This document shows positions 26,251 through 36,064 of a stretch of 43,980 bases of DNA, piece after piece (positions within the stretch are counted from its first letter, which is position 1; each line of letters starts with the position of its first letter). Source of the stretch: Alteromonadaceae bacterium (GTDB lineage Bacteria > Pseudomonadota > Gammaproteobacteria > Pseudomonadales > Cellvibrionaceae); the NCBI GenBank assembly GCA_002746115.1, contig NVXL01000030.1:2661-46640 (forward strand), in the 5' to 3' direction. A program made the position numbers and the translations under genes. The notes under the pieces are model-generated. The model searched no databases, had not been told where the DNA came from, and worked only from the letters and a program-made list of their open reading frames with translations.

Positions 26251-27693
26251 TCAAACAACGCTACCAACCTGCAAAATTTTCATGGTGTTGGTGCCGCCAT
26301 GCTTATGCTCATCGCCCTTCGAGATAATCACCAAGTCACCATCTTCGACCAAGCCACTGCTTTTCATTTGCGTAATCAGCTCCTGATTAACTTCTTCATA
26401 ACGAAGAGCAGAATTCTCAACCAGCATTGTTTCAACACCACGAAATAGCGCCGCACGCCGCAAAGTCGATTCATCATGAGAAAAAGCAAAGATAGGCAAA
26501 CGAGCACCACAGCGAGACATAAGCAATGGCGTAGAGCCTGACTCAGTCAAGGCCACGATGCCTTTCACACCTTTTAACTGAGAGGCCGTATACATCGCCG
26601 CTAGCGCAATCGACTGATCAACGGCCATGCAACCTGCTTCTTCATATATTGGCGCTGTCTCCGCCCCCGGCTGCTTCTCAGCGCCAATAATAACTCGCAC
26701 CATAGCTTCAACCGTCTCAACAGGATATTGCCCTGCGGCAGTCTCTGCGGAAAGCATTACAGCATCAGTACCATCAAGAACAGCATTGGCAACATCAAAC
26801 ACCTCCGCACGTGTTGGCATTGGGCTGCTAATCATGCTTTCCATCATTTGCGTTGCGGTAATTACGCAACGATTCAAGGAGCGAGCTCTTGCGATGATAT
26901 GCTTTTGCACGCCAATCAGCTCGGCATCACCTATCTCAACACCGAGATCACCACGCGCGACCATTACTGCATCAGAGGCTAAAATAATATCATCAAGTAT
27001 TTGTAAATCATGAACGGTTTCGGCACGCTCAATCTTGGCAACCATATAGATATCACCGCCAGCTTCGACCACTAACTGACGCGCATAATTCATATCGTCG
27101 GCACTTCGAGGGAAGGATACCGCCAAATAGTCCATACCAATACTCACTGCAGTTTTGATGTCCTCTTTGTCTTTATCCGTCAACGCTGGAGCCGTCAGCC
27201 CACCACCTTGGCGGTTAATACCTTTGTTATTAGAAAGCTTACCGCCGATAGTCACGGTAGTTAGAACAGCTGTCCCCTCTACCGATTCGACCTTAAGCAC
27301 AACTCGACCATCATCCAGTAAAAGCAAATCACCTGGTACCACGTCGTTGGGAAGCTCTTTGTAATCGATGCCGACTTGATTCTGGTTACCCGCATCACGA
27401 TCTAACGCGGCGTCCAAGGTAAACTTATCGCCGTTTGCTAGCGTAATCGGCCCATCAGCAAAACGTGCAATACGGATTTTAGGCCCCTGTAAATCACCTA
27501 AAATTGCAACAAAACGATTATGCTTTTTTGCATACTCTCGTACCTTTTCAGCACGATCACGATGATCCTCCGAGTTGCCGTGTGAAAAATTCATACGAAC
27601 AACATTGACACCAGCAACGATCAGCTTCTCAAGTATTCCGGGTTCATCTGTAGCAGGCCCTAAAGTGCTAACAATCTTGGTACGTCTATACAT
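26251..27693 (-). CDS. pyk: Pyruvate kinase
   Basis: Final glycolytic step, phosphoenolpyruvate plus ADP to pyruvate plus ATP. Motifs: [20 protein letters not shown] and [16 protein letters not shown] at the N terminus; [11 protein letters not shown] and [20 protein letters not shown] carry metal and substrate ligands; [20 protein letters not shown] and [15 protein letters not shown] follow. The last residues form the C-terminal regulatory domain. Length 480 is that of a standard bacterial pyruvate kinase. CGGAG lies six bases before the ATG. oadB ends about 150 bases upstream on the same strand, a sensible metabolic neighbour. Confidence 0.95.
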   Translation of the reverse strand: MYRRTKIVSTLGPATDEPGILEKLIVAGVNVVRMNFSHGNSEDHRDRAEKVREYAKKHNRFVAILGDLQGPKIRIARFADGPITLANGDKFTLDAALDRDAGNQNQVGIDYKELPNDVVPGDLLLLDDGRVVLKVESVEGTAVLTTVTIGGKLSNNKGINRQGGGLTAPALTDKDKEDIKTAVSIGMDYLAVSFPRSADDMNYARQLVVEAGGDIYMVAKIERAETVHDLQILDDIILASDAVMVARGDLGVEIGDAELIGVQKHIIARARSLNRCVITATQMMESMISSPMPTRAEVFDVANAVLDGTDAVMLSAETAAGQYPVETVEAMVRVIIGAEKQPGAETAPIYEEAGCMAVDQSIALAAMYTASQLKGVKGIVALTESGSTPLLMSRCGARLPIFAFSHDESTLRRAALFRGVETMLVENSALRYEEVNQELITQMKSSGLVEDGDLVIISKGDEHKHGGTNTMKILQVGSVV

Positions 27694-27846
27694 AAAAATC
27701 TCCGATTGAATTCCTGAGCTGTATTGATAAGCGCATTCTATTTGATTGAGATGCAGCTGACCCTACTTAACAATATAGAGCCCGCTGCATGATTAAGGAA
27801 TACCGATTTGACTTGAAAAGAGGATTTAAAGCGAAGTTAAGGCCTA

Positions 27847-29154
27847 TTACATCCCATTAACCATAGAGATCATGACGCCTGCGGCCACTGCTGAGCCAAT
27901 AACACCCGCAACATTCGGCCCCATAGCATGCATGAGCAAAAAGTTTTGAGGGTTGGACTCTAAGCCCAGTTTATTCGAAACCCTCGCAGCCATCGGCACG
28001 GCTGAAACGCCAGCGGAACCAATCAATGGATTGATTTTTTGCTTGCTCATCAAATTCATTAGCTTCGCCATCAAGACCCCCATCGCCGTGCCTATGGCAA
28101 ATGCTATGATACCCAAAAGCAAAATACCTAAGGTCTTAGGATCCAAGAATTTGTCCGCAGCAAGCTTAGAGCCTACCGATAAACCAAGGAATATCGTAAC
28201 AATATTAATCAGGGCGTTTTGCGCCGTATCTGACAAGCGATCAACAACACCGCTTTCACGCATAAGATTCCCAAAGCAAAACATACCTAAAAGCGGCGCA
28301 GCACTCGGCAGCACTAGCGCAACAAGTATCAACAGCATGACAGGAAAGATAATTTTCTCACGCTTACTCACAACTCTTAGCTGGGTCATCACAATTTTAC
28401 GCTCAGCTTCCGTTGTTAGCGCACGCATGATTGGAGGCTGTATCATCGGCACCAAGGCCATATACGAGTACGCCGCAACAGCAATAGCGCCAAGCAAATC
28501 AGGCGCAAGCTTACTAGCCACATAAATCGCTGTGGGTCCATCAGCCCCCCCGATAATGCCAATGGCGGCAGCGTCAGCAATACTGAAGTCCATAACCCCG
28601 GTTAACGACAAACCGACAGCCCCTAACACCGTCGCGAAAATACCGAACTGTGCCGCAGCTCCCAAAAACAAGGTGCGCGGATTTGCCAATAAAGGCCCGA
28701 AGTCTGTCATCGCTCCAACGCCCATAAAAATCAACAACGGCGCCACACCACTTGCAATAGACACGGTGTAAAAGTTGTAAAGCATGCCGTTATCGTAACC
28801 TGCGTCATGCGCATAACCCACCACAGCACTGTGAACTAAGCTAGCCGAGTTCTCATACGCGTGCAGAATATCGCTACCCGTGTCCCACGTATAAAGCTTG
28901 AGGATATCAGCCAAACCCTGCAATACGGCAGGGTCACCGGAGAGAATCGCACTCTCAACCCCAGAAACAGCCAATCCTGCTCCAGGGATATTCGCAAGAA
29001 CCCCTCCAAAACCTATTGGCACTAACAGCAAAGGTTCAAACCCTTTGCGGATTGCCAAAAACAGCAACAATATGCATATCAGCATCATTGCCACTTGATC
29101 CAGTTGGATCTGATATAAGCCCGAATCGTTCCAAAGGCCGACAAAATTCTTCAT
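27847..29154 (-). CDS. oadB: Oxaloacetate decarboxylase, sodium-pumping, beta subunit
   Basis: Integral membrane subunit that couples decarboxylation of carboxybiotin to sodium export. It has many membrane helices. Conserved stretches include [14 protein letters not shown], the ion-channel region [20 protein letters not shown] and [20 protein letters not shown] (containing the functionally important Asp), ending [20 protein letters not shown]. Length 435 is typical. It lies 15 bases after oadA. Confidence 0.95.
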   Translation of the reverse strand: MKNFVGLWNDSGLYQIQLDQVAMMLICILLLFLAIRKGFEPLLLVPIGFGGVLANIPGAGLAVSGVESAILSGDPAVLQGLADILKLYTWDTGSDILHAYENSASLVHSAVVGYAHDAGYDNGMLYNFYTVSIASGVAPLLIFMGVGAMTDFGPLLANPRTLFLGAAAQFGIFATVLGAVGLSLTGVMDFSIADAAAIGIIGGADGPTAIYVASKLAPDLLGAIAVAAYSYMALVPMIQPPIMRALTTEAERKIVMTQLRVVSKREKIIFPVMLLILVALVLPSAAPLLGMFCFGNLMRESGVVDRLSDTAQNALINIVTIFLGLSVGSKLAADKFLDPKTLGILLLGIIAFAIGTAMGVLMAKLMNLMSKQKINPLIGSAGVSAVPMAARVSNKLGLESNPQNFLLMHAMGPNVAGVIGSAVAAGVMISMVNGM

Positions 29155-29169
29155 ACTTTCTCCACCAGC

Positions 29170-30957
29170 CTAGGCAATTGTTAGTAAGGTATCGCCAACA
29201 GTAACAGAGTCACCCTCTTTGACGCTGACCGACTCGACCACCCCAGCCGATGCTGCGCTCACTTGAGTCTCCATTTTCATGGCTTCAAGTACTAACAGAG
29301 TATCGCCCTCTTGCACTTGCTGCCCAGGTGAAACCATAACGCGCACAATATTGCCGGCCAGCGGCGCACTGACTGCAGACCCAACGCCCGCCGATGTACC
29401 CGCGGCTGAGCCAGAAGTCGCCTCGTCGAGCGGTACGATACCGGTTAAATCGCCACCATTGCCAACTGTAACCGTGTAAGACTTGCCCTCGACGGTGACA
29501 TTATAAATCTCGTCGCCGTTATCTGCGTGTGCAACCGAGCTTTCCTTTCCAGTAGGAACCGGTTCGAAAACCTCAGGGTTATGGCGATTTTGTAAAAATT
29601 TCAGGCCGATTTGGTGAAACAGCGCATAAGTCAGCACGTCATCAATTTTGTTATCGCCTTTTGCGAGAGCAATGCCTTTTTCGGCAGCGACCTCATCTAG
29701 TCTTTTCTCTAAAGTCACAAGTTCTGGCTCTAGGAGATCCGCCGGGCGGCAGGTAATAACAGATTTGCCGCTTTCTTCGAGTACGCGTTTTTGCAGCGCC
29801 TCATCCACAGGAGCTGGTGTAATGCCATATTCGCCAACTAATACACCTTGCGTCTCTTTGGATATACCCGCATATCGCTTACCTTGCAGTACATTCATCA
29901 CCGCCTGGGTACCCACGATTTGCGATGTCGGAGTTACCAGCGGGATAAAACCGAGATCTTTACGAACACGAGGGATCTCATCAAGCACCTCATCAAACCG
30001 ATCCTCAGCGCCCTGCTCTCTCAGCTGAGCCTCCATATTAGTGAGCATACCGCCCGGTACTTGAGCCGTCAGAATTCGGGCATCAACACCTTTAAGCGAG
30101 CCTTCGAATTTAGCGTATTTTTTCCGCACATCACGGAAATACAAAGCAATCTCTTGTAGCAAGTCCAGATCCAAGCCAGTTTCACGCTCTGTACCTTCCA
30201 GCATTGCCACCACGGTTTCAGTCGGGCTGTGGCCATAGGTCATAGACATTGAGGAGATTGCCGTATCGACGTTATCAATACCCGCTTCAATGCACTTCAG
30301 GTAGGTTGCGTGCGCAAGACCTGTGGTCGCATGGCATTGCATATGAATAGGAATATTACAGGCAGCTTTTAATTTTTTAACTAGCTCGTAGCCATCATAG
30401 GGTTTAAGCAAACCGGCCATATCTTTAATGGCGATCGAGTCGGCGCCCATATCTTCAATTCGCTTACCCAGATCAACCCAACCATCGATGTTGTGTACCG
30501 GACTTAGGGTGTAGGAAATCGTGCCCTGAGCATGACGGTCATTCTTTTTAACCGCTTTAAGTGCTGTCTCTAAGTTACGTATGTCATTCATCGCGTCAAA
30601 TACGCGGAAAACATCAACACCGTTTACTGCCGCGCGCTCTACAAATTTTTCAACGACATCGTCGGCGTAATGGCGATAACCAAGAATGTTTTGCCCCCGA
30701 AATAACATCTGCTGCGGGGTATTAGGCATCGCCTTTTTGAGTTCACGAATTCTATCCCAAGGGTCTTCCCCCAAAAACCGAATACATGCATCGAAGGTCG
30801 CGCCGCCCCATGACTCCAACGACCAGAAACCGACACGGTCGAGTTTTTCGGCGATGGGCAACATATCATCAATTCTTAAACGTGTAGCAAAAAGCGACTG
30901 ATGCGCATCACGTAACACTACGTCGGTAATACCCAATGGCTTAGTTGATTCACTCAT
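29170..30957 (-). CDS. oadA: Oxaloacetate decarboxylase alpha subunit (biotin-containing)
   Basis: Carboxyltransferase subunit that moves CO2 from oxaloacetate to biotin. The N-terminal TIM-barrel ([51 protein letters not shown]) binds metal and substrate. A PYC/OADA association domain follows, then a Gly/Ala/Ser linker and a biotinyl domain with Lys561 in EAMKMETQ. Length 595 matches OadA. The order oadG-oadA-oadB supports the sodium pump and argues against pyruvate carboxylase, which this domain set alone could also suggest. Confidence 0.95.
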   Translation of the reverse strand: MSESTKPLGITDVVLRDAHQSLFATRLRIDDMLPIAEKLDRVGFWSLESWGGATFDACIRFLGEDPWDRIRELKKAMPNTPQQMLFRGQNILGYRHYADDVVEKFVERAAVNGVDVFRVFDAMNDIRNLETALKAVKKNDRHAQGTISYTLSPVHNIDGWVDLGKRIEDMGADSIAIKDMAGLLKPYDGYELVKKLKAACNIPIHMQCHATTGLAHATYLKCIEAGIDNVDTAISSMSMTYGHSPTETVVAMLEGTERETGLDLDLLQEIALYFRDVRKKYAKFEGSLKGVDARILTAQVPGGMLTNMEAQLREQGAEDRFDEVLDEIPRVRKDLGFIPLVTPTSQIVGTQAVMNVLQGKRYAGISKETQGVLVGEYGITPAPVDEALQKRVLEESGKSVITCRPADLLEPELVTLEKRLDEVAAEKGIALAKGDNKIDDVLTYALFHQIGLKFLQNRHNPEVFEPVPTGKESSVAHADNGDEIYNVTVEGKSYTVTVGNGGDLTGIVPLDEATSGSAAGTSAGVGSAVSAPLAGNIVRVMVSPGQQVQEGDTLLVLEAMKMETQVSAASAGVVESVSVKEGDSVTVGDTLLTIA

Positions 30958-31022
30958 TCATTTATGCCTTTTATAACTTGTTTTGGTGGGGCTAAATTAG
31001 TAGGTGCCAATAAAAATCAACA

Positions 31023-31298
31023 CTAAGGATTGATTCGGGCACGATGTTGCTGAACTGCGTCGCCAATCACCGCTAAGAGGTGAGGGTCAACGGGGGCTCG
31101 GCCAGAAGCGAGTGGGCTTAATCTTGTCACAGCCCCTCTCGACGCGGAAGCCAGATCAACTTCAGGCTCAACAAAAAACTTGTCGACTACCCATGACATT
31201 ACACGGACACAAATTACCAGCAATGTTAGAAAAGCAAATACGGTGCCCATGCCAAATAGCATCAAGCTAGAACCCTGCTCTAATAAAGTACTTTGCAT
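31023..31298 (-). CDS. oadG: Oxaloacetate decarboxylase gamma subunit
   Basis: Small membrane anchor and assembly subunit of the sodium pump. One membrane helix (LMLFGMGTVFAFLTLLVICV) is followed by a short cytosolic tail with no visible metal-binding histidine cluster, apart from scattered His near the end. About 91 residues from the ATG at 31298; the frame runs on to a GTG at 31325. First gene of oadGAB. Confidence 0.9.
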   Translation of the reverse strand: MQSTLLEQGSSLMLFGMGTVFAFLTLLVICVRVMSWVVDKFFVEPEVDLASASRGAVTRLSPLASGRAPVDPHLLAVIGDAVQQHRARINP

Positions 31299-31431
31299 AG
31301 CGTTATTATCCCCAATGTAAGACACGGTTAAGAAACAGCGCTTTTAGAAAGGCTGTGACGGCGGTGGCGATAAGATAATGAAAAAGCACACCATTGGGCA
31401 AGAGTAATAAAAATTTTCTCCCCCTTCCTCA

Positions 31432-31464
31432 AAAAAAAGACCAAAAAAAGACCAAAAAACAACC
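31432..31464 (+). repeat. Three phased A-tracts, 11-bp period
   Basis: Three 11-base units: AAAAAAAGACC twice, then AAAAAACAACC. A-tracts spaced one helical turn apart are known to bend DNA. The set ends 27 bases before the -35 of the proposed dusC promoter. Confidence 0.75.
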
Positions 31465-31491
31465 AACAAAGCCATATTTTGATCACGGGCC

Positions 31492-31520
31492 TTGGGCTAA
31501 GAATCGATTTTAGGTAATAT
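31492..31520 (+). promoter_or_regulatory. Sigma-70 promoter of dusC
   Basis: -35 TTGGGC (31492-31497), 17-base spacer, -10 TAATAT (31515-31520). A start near 31527 leaves a leader of about 34 bases to the ATG. Confidence 0.55.
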
Positions 31521-31560
31521 GCCGCACTTTTTACACCCTTAAGATCACAAGTGAGCCTTC

Positions 31561-32586
31561 ATGAAAATCTACCTTGCGCCAATGGAAGGCGTCGTTAACC
31601 ATCACTTGCGTGCTATTTATTCAAAAATCGGCGGTATCGATCTATTCGTCAGCGAATTTGTACGTATAAGTGATCAAGTCTTACCGCGTAAAGTCTTTAT
31701 TAAACATAGCCCAGAACTGCTTTCATGCGCACAGCAGAACCGATATAGCCCTCCTGAAGGGCAAGGCGAGGCAATAGATTACAAACAAAATACAAGCCAA
31801 GACAAGCCAACGCCTCCGTATCATACCCGAATACAGCTCTTAGGCAGTAAAGCAGACGTCATCGCGGCTAACGCTAAAAAAGTCGCAGCCCTTGGCGCAC
31901 CAGGTATTGACCTTAACTTTGGCTGTCCAGCCAAGACCGTTAATCGCAACAAAGGCGGTGCTTGCTTATTAGACGATAGTCAACTCGTAGGGGAGATTGT
32001 TCGTAAAACTCGCCTCGCCGTCCCCCAACATATTCCCGTCACCGCAAAAATACGCTTAGGCTACGAGGATCGCCTCTCTTACCTCGATAATGCCATAGCG
32101 ATATGTGAAGCGGGCGCAAGTGAGCTTGTAGTACATGCACGCTCCAAAGCTGATGGCTATAAACCTCCGGCCTACTGGGATTACATTGCCAAAATCAAAG
32201 ACGTCGTGAACATCCCCGTGATAGCTAATGGCGAAATATGGCAGGTAGAGGATTACTGGCGATGCAAAGAGCAATCTAATTGTGATGATGTGATGATTGG
32301 CCGAGGCTTGATGGCACAACCAGACTTAGCGCTAGCGATCAAACATAGCGTACGAGGAGAGCCTTATGAGCCCCTCTCTTGGCAGAAGGTTTCCCACATA
32401 TTAGAGGGTTTCTTTATCCAGAGCTGTGAAGACTACCCCAACAAGTTTCTAGGCAACCGGCTCAAACAATGGCTGTATTACCTTAAAATGCAATACCCGC
32501 AAGCAATTACACTCTTCGATAAAATAAAGCGCTCACGCGATAAGTTATTTATCTTGCAAGCGCTAAACGAAAGCTGTCTAGCTTAG
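31561..32586 (+). CDS. dusC: tRNA-dihydrouridine synthase C
   Basis: Flavoenzyme that reduces uridine to dihydrouridine, at position 16 of tRNA in E. coli. Start MKIYLAPMEGVVNHHLRAIY is DusC-like. The catalytic Cys122 lies in DLNFGCPAKTVNRNKGGACL, followed by VTAKIRLGY, VVHARSKADGYKPPAYWDYI and PVIANGEIW. At 341 residues it is longer than E. coli DusC (315) because of a polar insert at about residues 55-85. The gene overlaps ggt by four bases at the stop codons, tail to tail. Confidence 0.94.
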   Translation: MKIYLAPMEGVVNHHLRAIYSKIGGIDLFVSEFVRISDQVLPRKVFIKHSPELLSCAQQNRYSPPEGQGEAIDYKQNTSQDKPTPPYHTRIQLLGSKADVIAANAKKVAALGAPGIDLNFGCPAKTVNRNKGGACLLDDSQLVGEIVRKTRLAVPQHIPVTAKIRLGYEDRLSYLDNAIAICEAGASELVVHARSKADGYKPPAYWDYIAKIKDVVNIPVIANGEIWQVEDYWRCKEQSNCDDVMIGRGLMAQPDLALAIKHSVRGEPYEPLSWQKVSHILEGFFIQSCEDYPNKFLGNRLKQWLYYLKMQYPQAITLFDKIKRSRDKLFILQALNESCLA

Positions 32587-34334
32587 TGAGCCTCACGCAG
32601 CTTTAAACGTGGCTCTGCCATCGGCTTAAACACACCATTTTCGAAGGCAATCGCTTGAGTCGCACCAAAAGGCGGCCAATTCTTTAGCTGATGCCCGCGC
32701 GCTTCCAAGGCTTTGCGCAAAGAATCGGAGGCAAAACCGTCTATGTAGACACGATCAGGTTTCCACTGGTGATGCACACGCACAGCGCTCATTGCATGCT
32801 CTAAATCCATATCGAGCACCAGGTAGTTAAGCAAGGTTTGCATAACTTGCGAAATGATAGTGGGGCCACCAGCGGCACCAAGAGCCAAGATAGGCTTACC
32901 ATCACGCACGACGATACTTGGACTCATGCTCGACAAGGGTCGTTTTTTCGATTGAACTCGGTTTGCCTCCGAACCAACAAGGCCGAAGGCGTTAGGCACA
33001 CCAGGCTGTGCAGAAAAATCATCCATCTGATTATTCATCAAGACACCAGTCCCCGGAATCATCACTTTGCTGCCAAAGCTGGTGTTCAAAGTCGTAGTGA
33101 TTGACACCCAATTCCCTTGTTTATCCGCTGTCACCAAATGGGTGGTGTGCTTGCCAAAAATATCGCTTTCTGCCGCTGGCGGTATCTGGTGCCCTGTGAC
33201 CATGCCCACTCGTTTAAGGCTAATCTGGCTCGCTAGGCGCTTCGCATAGGCTTTTGACAGCAAACCCTTGGGGACAGACACAAAGTCTGGATCTCCCACC
33301 CAATGGGCGCGATCAGCAAAGGCTAGCTTCATAGCTTCAATAACCAAATGATACCGGTCGGCTTCAGAGAGTACAGCAAGATCAAAGTGCTCTAAAATAT
33401 TTAGAATCTGCGCTACGTGCACACCACCAGAGCTTGGCGGCCCAAAACCATAAATCGTATTTTCACCCAATACGGTTTTGACTGGCTCACGGTCAATCAC
33501 ACGATAATTTTTAAAATCTTTTCGACGAATCAAACCACCGTTCGCCTTCATCCATTTATCCACTGCGCGCGCAAATGACCCGCGATAGAAAAACTTCGGT
33601 CCCTTTTTCGCCATACGACGATAGGTTGCAGCCAAGTCTTTCTGAATAAGTAAATCGCCGGCCTTCAGAGGTTTGCCTTTAGCATCAAAAAAAACCGTGG
33701 CCGTATCAGGGAACTGAGCAATGCCTTTCGCTGAACGCTGTAAGCGCTTCGCCATAACCGCCCCTATGACAAAACCTTTCTCCGCTAAATCCGCACTCGG
33801 TAACAAAGTTGAGTCAAAGGACAGCTTGCCGCCCAGGCGCTGCAAATGATGCAAAGCAGCCACGGAACCCGGAACCCCAACGGCTAAGGCTCCTGTGCGG
33901 CTTAGGTCACGTACGACTTTGCCATCTATTAAGAACATATCTCGATGAGCCGACGCAGGCGCCATCTCGCGCCCGTCAATCGCAAAGACTCGGCCATCAG
34001 CCAAATGCACGACAATAAAGCACCCGCCACCAATGCCTGAGTTATGACTATCCACAACACCAAGCGCAAACGCCGTCGCTAATGCCGCATCAATGGCATT
34101 ACCACCTTTAGTAAAGATATCAATGCCGATTTCAGTCGCTAAAGCATCGACCGAAGCTACCGCGCCTTGGCCGTCGCTTGTAACCCGAGCTTTCTGAGCA
34201 ACGGCATCGCCGATTGAAAGCAGCGACAATATGCAAACGCAAAACACCTTCCGATTCAATTTACCAACTAAGTACGTCACAAGTAGACATGCCCAAAGTA
34301 TGTACGCCCTAACAAAGTGAGCCTGAAACCGCAT
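32583..34334 (-). CDS. ggt: Gamma-glutamyltranspeptidase (glutathione hydrolase)
   Basis: Periplasmic or exported Ntn hydrolase that cleaves gamma-glutamyl bonds, such as in glutathione. It is made as a precursor that cuts itself before the nucleophile Thr397 (KHTTHLVTADKQ). Also present: SSGGVHVAQILNILEHF, VLMNNQMDDF and RPLSSMSPSIV with ALGAAGGPTIISQV. The ATG at 34334 has AGAGG eight bases upstream, but a better signal peptide would start at TTG 34259 (NRKVFCVCILSLLSIGDAVA). As annotated the N terminus has two hydrophobic segments. 583 residues. Confidence 0.94.
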   Translation of the reverse strand: MRFQAHFVRAYILWACLLVTYLVGKLNRKVFCVCILSLLSIGDAVAQKARVTSDGQGAVASVDALATEIGIDIFTKGGNAIDAALATAFALGVVDSHNSGIGGGCFIVVHLADGRVFAIDGREMAPASAHRDMFLIDGKVVRDLSRTGALAVGVPGSVAALHHLQRLGGKLSFDSTLLPSADLAEKGFVIGAVMAKRLQRSAKGIAQFPDTATVFFDAKGKPLKAGDLLIQKDLAATYRRMAKKGPKFFYRGSFARAVDKWMKANGGLIRRKDFKNYRVIDREPVKTVLGENTIYGFGPPSSGGVHVAQILNILEHFDLAVLSEADRYHLVIEAMKLAFADRAHWVGDPDFVSVPKGLLSKAYAKRLASQISLKRVGMVTGHQIPPAAESDIFGKHTTHLVTADKQGNWVSITTTLNTSFGSKVMIPGTGVLMNNQMDDFSAQPGVPNAFGLVGSEANRVQSKKRPLSSMSPSIVVRDGKPILALGAAGGPTIISQVMQTLLNYLVLDMDLEHAMSAVRVHHQWKPDRVYIDGFASDSLRKALEARGHQLKNWPPFGATQAIAFENGVFKPMAEPRLKLREAH

Positions 34335-34432
34335 AGTATTTGCCTCTACAATTTGGATAATTACAAGATAACTAGCCGCTTAGATCATCACCTAGACAGT
34401 CAAGACAATCACCAACGGCTCGATTCAAGCGT

Positions 34433-34474
34433 TAAGATTTAAACACTAAGATTTAAATATTGAGATTTAATCGT
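34433..34474 (-). repeat. 14-bp tandem repeat, three copies
   Basis: TAAGATTTAAACAC, TAAGATTTAAATAT and TGAGATTTAATCGT follow each other exactly. The array begins at the stop codon of the lipoprotein gene (minus strand). Copies 1 and 2 differ at two positions; copy 3 is more diverged. Confidence 0.8.
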
Positions 34475-35052
34475 TAAATAGACCCGCTCAATGCTTTCAA
34501 GCGATCGATTACGTCTTTCTGTAACTCGGCACTATCCCCGCCACCAAAAACCAGTAAGCCTGAAGAAAAGGTGGTGCCATAAGTGCTCACGATGTTCATC
34601 GTCTGGCCAACACCAGTAAGAAACTCCTCATCACCTAAAATTGATAAGGGATGAATAAACGCCGCCCAAACAGTGTTATTCGCAATCGCGTAACGCGCAT
34701 CTAAAGCGCTATCAAAATTTGCCTGCATCAGGCGAACTAACTCCTCTTTGCTCAATTGATCCGTTTTCACAATCGGTGACATAATCCGCATACGGTCTGC
34801 ACGCTCATCAGTGATCACCTGCAAGATAATGCCATCCACCGTAAATTGCCAACGCCCACCGCTGCCTTCAGCATTTTCATCAATAGCGCGAATGAACTGC
34901 TCTAGCCGAGCGTTATTCATCACTCCAGGCGATGCCTCATACTCAGGGATTTCAGCAGCTGGCGGCTGCACGGCATCCCCTCGTTTAGCCGTTGGCGCAG
35001 CATGCGTGCAAGCAGTCAAAATTAAGACGCTAACAAATACAGGTAACTTCAT
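34474..35052 (-). CDS. Putative lipoprotein, YbjN-like fold possible
   Basis: A 192-residue exported protein. The signal peptide ends in a lipobox (LILTAC, Cys15), so it should be lipidated. The mature part has an alternating strand/helix pattern (WQFTVDGIILQVITDE; RMRIMSPIV; ELVRLMQANFDSALDARYAI; VWAAFIHPLSIL) reminiscent of YbjN or type III chaperone-like folds, but I cannot name a family with confidence. AGGA motifs precede the ATG at 35052. It is followed, in the same direction, by the 14-bp repeats and ggt. Confidence 0.8.
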   Translation of the reverse strand: MKLPVFVSVLILTACTHAAPTAKRGDAVQPPAAEIPEYEASPGVMNNARLEQFIRAIDENAEGSGGRWQFTVDGIILQVITDERADRMRIMSPIVKTDQLSKEELVRLMQANFDSALDARYAIANNTVWAAFIHPLSILGDEEFLTGVGQTMNIVSTYGTTFSSGLLVFGGGDSAELQKDVIDRLKALSGSI

Positions 35053-35116
35053 GATATTCCTATTCCTTTTTTAAAAACCATATAACAACTTTTTAACAAC
35101 AGTAACAACAGACGAA

Positions 35117-35506
35117 TCAATTCACCAAAGCGACCAAAAAACCCAATGGCGATTTAGTCATGGCGACCGATATAATAAAAAGATATACCACTAAAGCCAA
35201 GCCCCAGAGACCAACCTTCACACCCATGGGCTTAGAAGACTTGAACGCCACGACACCAATACCGATATACACAAATAGGGCTATGATTTTGGTAAGCAAC
35301 CACGGTTGCTGCATGGGCGAAAACGACATCATCACGGCCAAAGTAACAGCAGAGACAATTAAAGCCGTATCAATCACGTGTGGCGCAATACGCACGACCT
35401 TCACACGCAACAAGGGCGAGCCTTTCATCATCCAAATACCACGGATGAAAAAACTCAGAAAAGACAAAGCAACAAACAATAAGTGAATGTGTTTAATGGC
35501 GGCCAT
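35117..35506 (-). CDS. SirB2-family inner-membrane protein
   Basis: A 129-residue protein with four membrane helices and little else, matching the SirB (invasion gene expression up-regulator) family: KHIHLLFVALSFLSFFIRGI, then PHVIDTALIVSAVTLAVMMS and an ending ISVAMTKSP. Molecular role unknown for the family. The frame extends to 35557, but ATG 35506 has GGAGAG just upstream and a promoter stands at 35567-35595. The histidine near the start (KHIH) and HVIDT are conserved-type positions. Confidence 0.88.
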   Translation of the reverse strand: MAAIKHIHLLFVALSFLSFFIRGIWMMKGSPLLRVKVVRIAPHVIDTALIVSAVTLAVMMSFSPMQQPWLLTKIIALFVYIGIGVVAFKSSKPMGVKVGLWGLALVVYLFIISVAMTKSPLGFLVALVN

Positions 35507-35566
35507 AAGGCTCTCCAAAATAGTGATAATGGTAAGAAAAGAATCAACGCACATCATACGTACATC

Positions 35567-35595
35567 GTTATATAAATACGCTGTTATTTAAACAA
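35567..35595 (-). promoter_or_regulatory. Sigma-70 promoter of the SirB-family gene
   Basis: Minus strand: -35 TTGTTT (35590-35595), 17-base spacer, -10 TATAAC (35567-35572). The start would be about 55 bases before the ATG. Confidence 0.6.
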
Positions 35596-35597
35596 AG

Positions 35598-35612
35598 TAG
35601 GACACTGTCCTA
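35598..35612. promoter_or_regulatory. Perfect 15-bp dyad next to the sirB promoter
   Basis: TAGGACA, C, TGTCCTA: a perfect inverted repeat with one central base, two bases upstream of the -35. Size and symmetry suit a dimeric regulator such as a TetR-type protein, but no regulator gene lies beside it. Confidence 0.55.
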
Positions 35613-35711
35613 TCATTAAAGCTACATTAAAGTTACCTCAGAGCTACATCGATCAGATTTACATCGACAAGACCTGCGGCTAGCAGTTACACCCGCGAAA
35701 GCGAGCATAGT

Positions 35712-36045
35712 ATGACTTTGCAATTCGACGAACAACGCCCGCTACGCTGGGCTATCATCGGCTGTTGCGATGATAGCGAGCACAGAAGTGATTCAGACTA
35801 CCAATGCCGACACAACAATCAATCACAAAAACAGTGATGCAATATACATGGCCTGCCCACCCGATAGCCATACAGAGTACGCACTAAAAGTCGCTGCGGC
35901 AGGTAAAATATGCTGTATCGAAAAACCAATGGCAACAAACCACAAGGACTGCGAGACCATTTGCGACGCTTTTGAGCAGCACACACGAACTGGGTTATGG
36001 ATGAAATCCTGGGCAAAATATAATTCAGAGCTATACTTGTTTTGA
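35712..36045 (+). pseudogene. Decayed Gfo/Idh/MocA-family oxidoreductase
   Basis: Two pieces of one protein lie in different frames. From ATG 35712 the frame gives LRWAIIGCCDDSE, matching the N-terminal Rossmann motif (normally RWGIIGCGDV-E), then runs out of homology and stops at 35837. In the +1 frame, from about 35770, comes SDAIYMACPPDSHTEYALKV and AAAGKICCIEKPMATNHKDC, the classic next blocks including the EKP signature. After GLW the match is lost and a stop follows at 36045. Intact members have about 330 residues; here a middle segment and more than half of the C terminus are gone. Broken by deletion and frameshift. Confidence 0.85.
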
Positions 36046-36064
36046 TAGACGACGAAGACTCACT

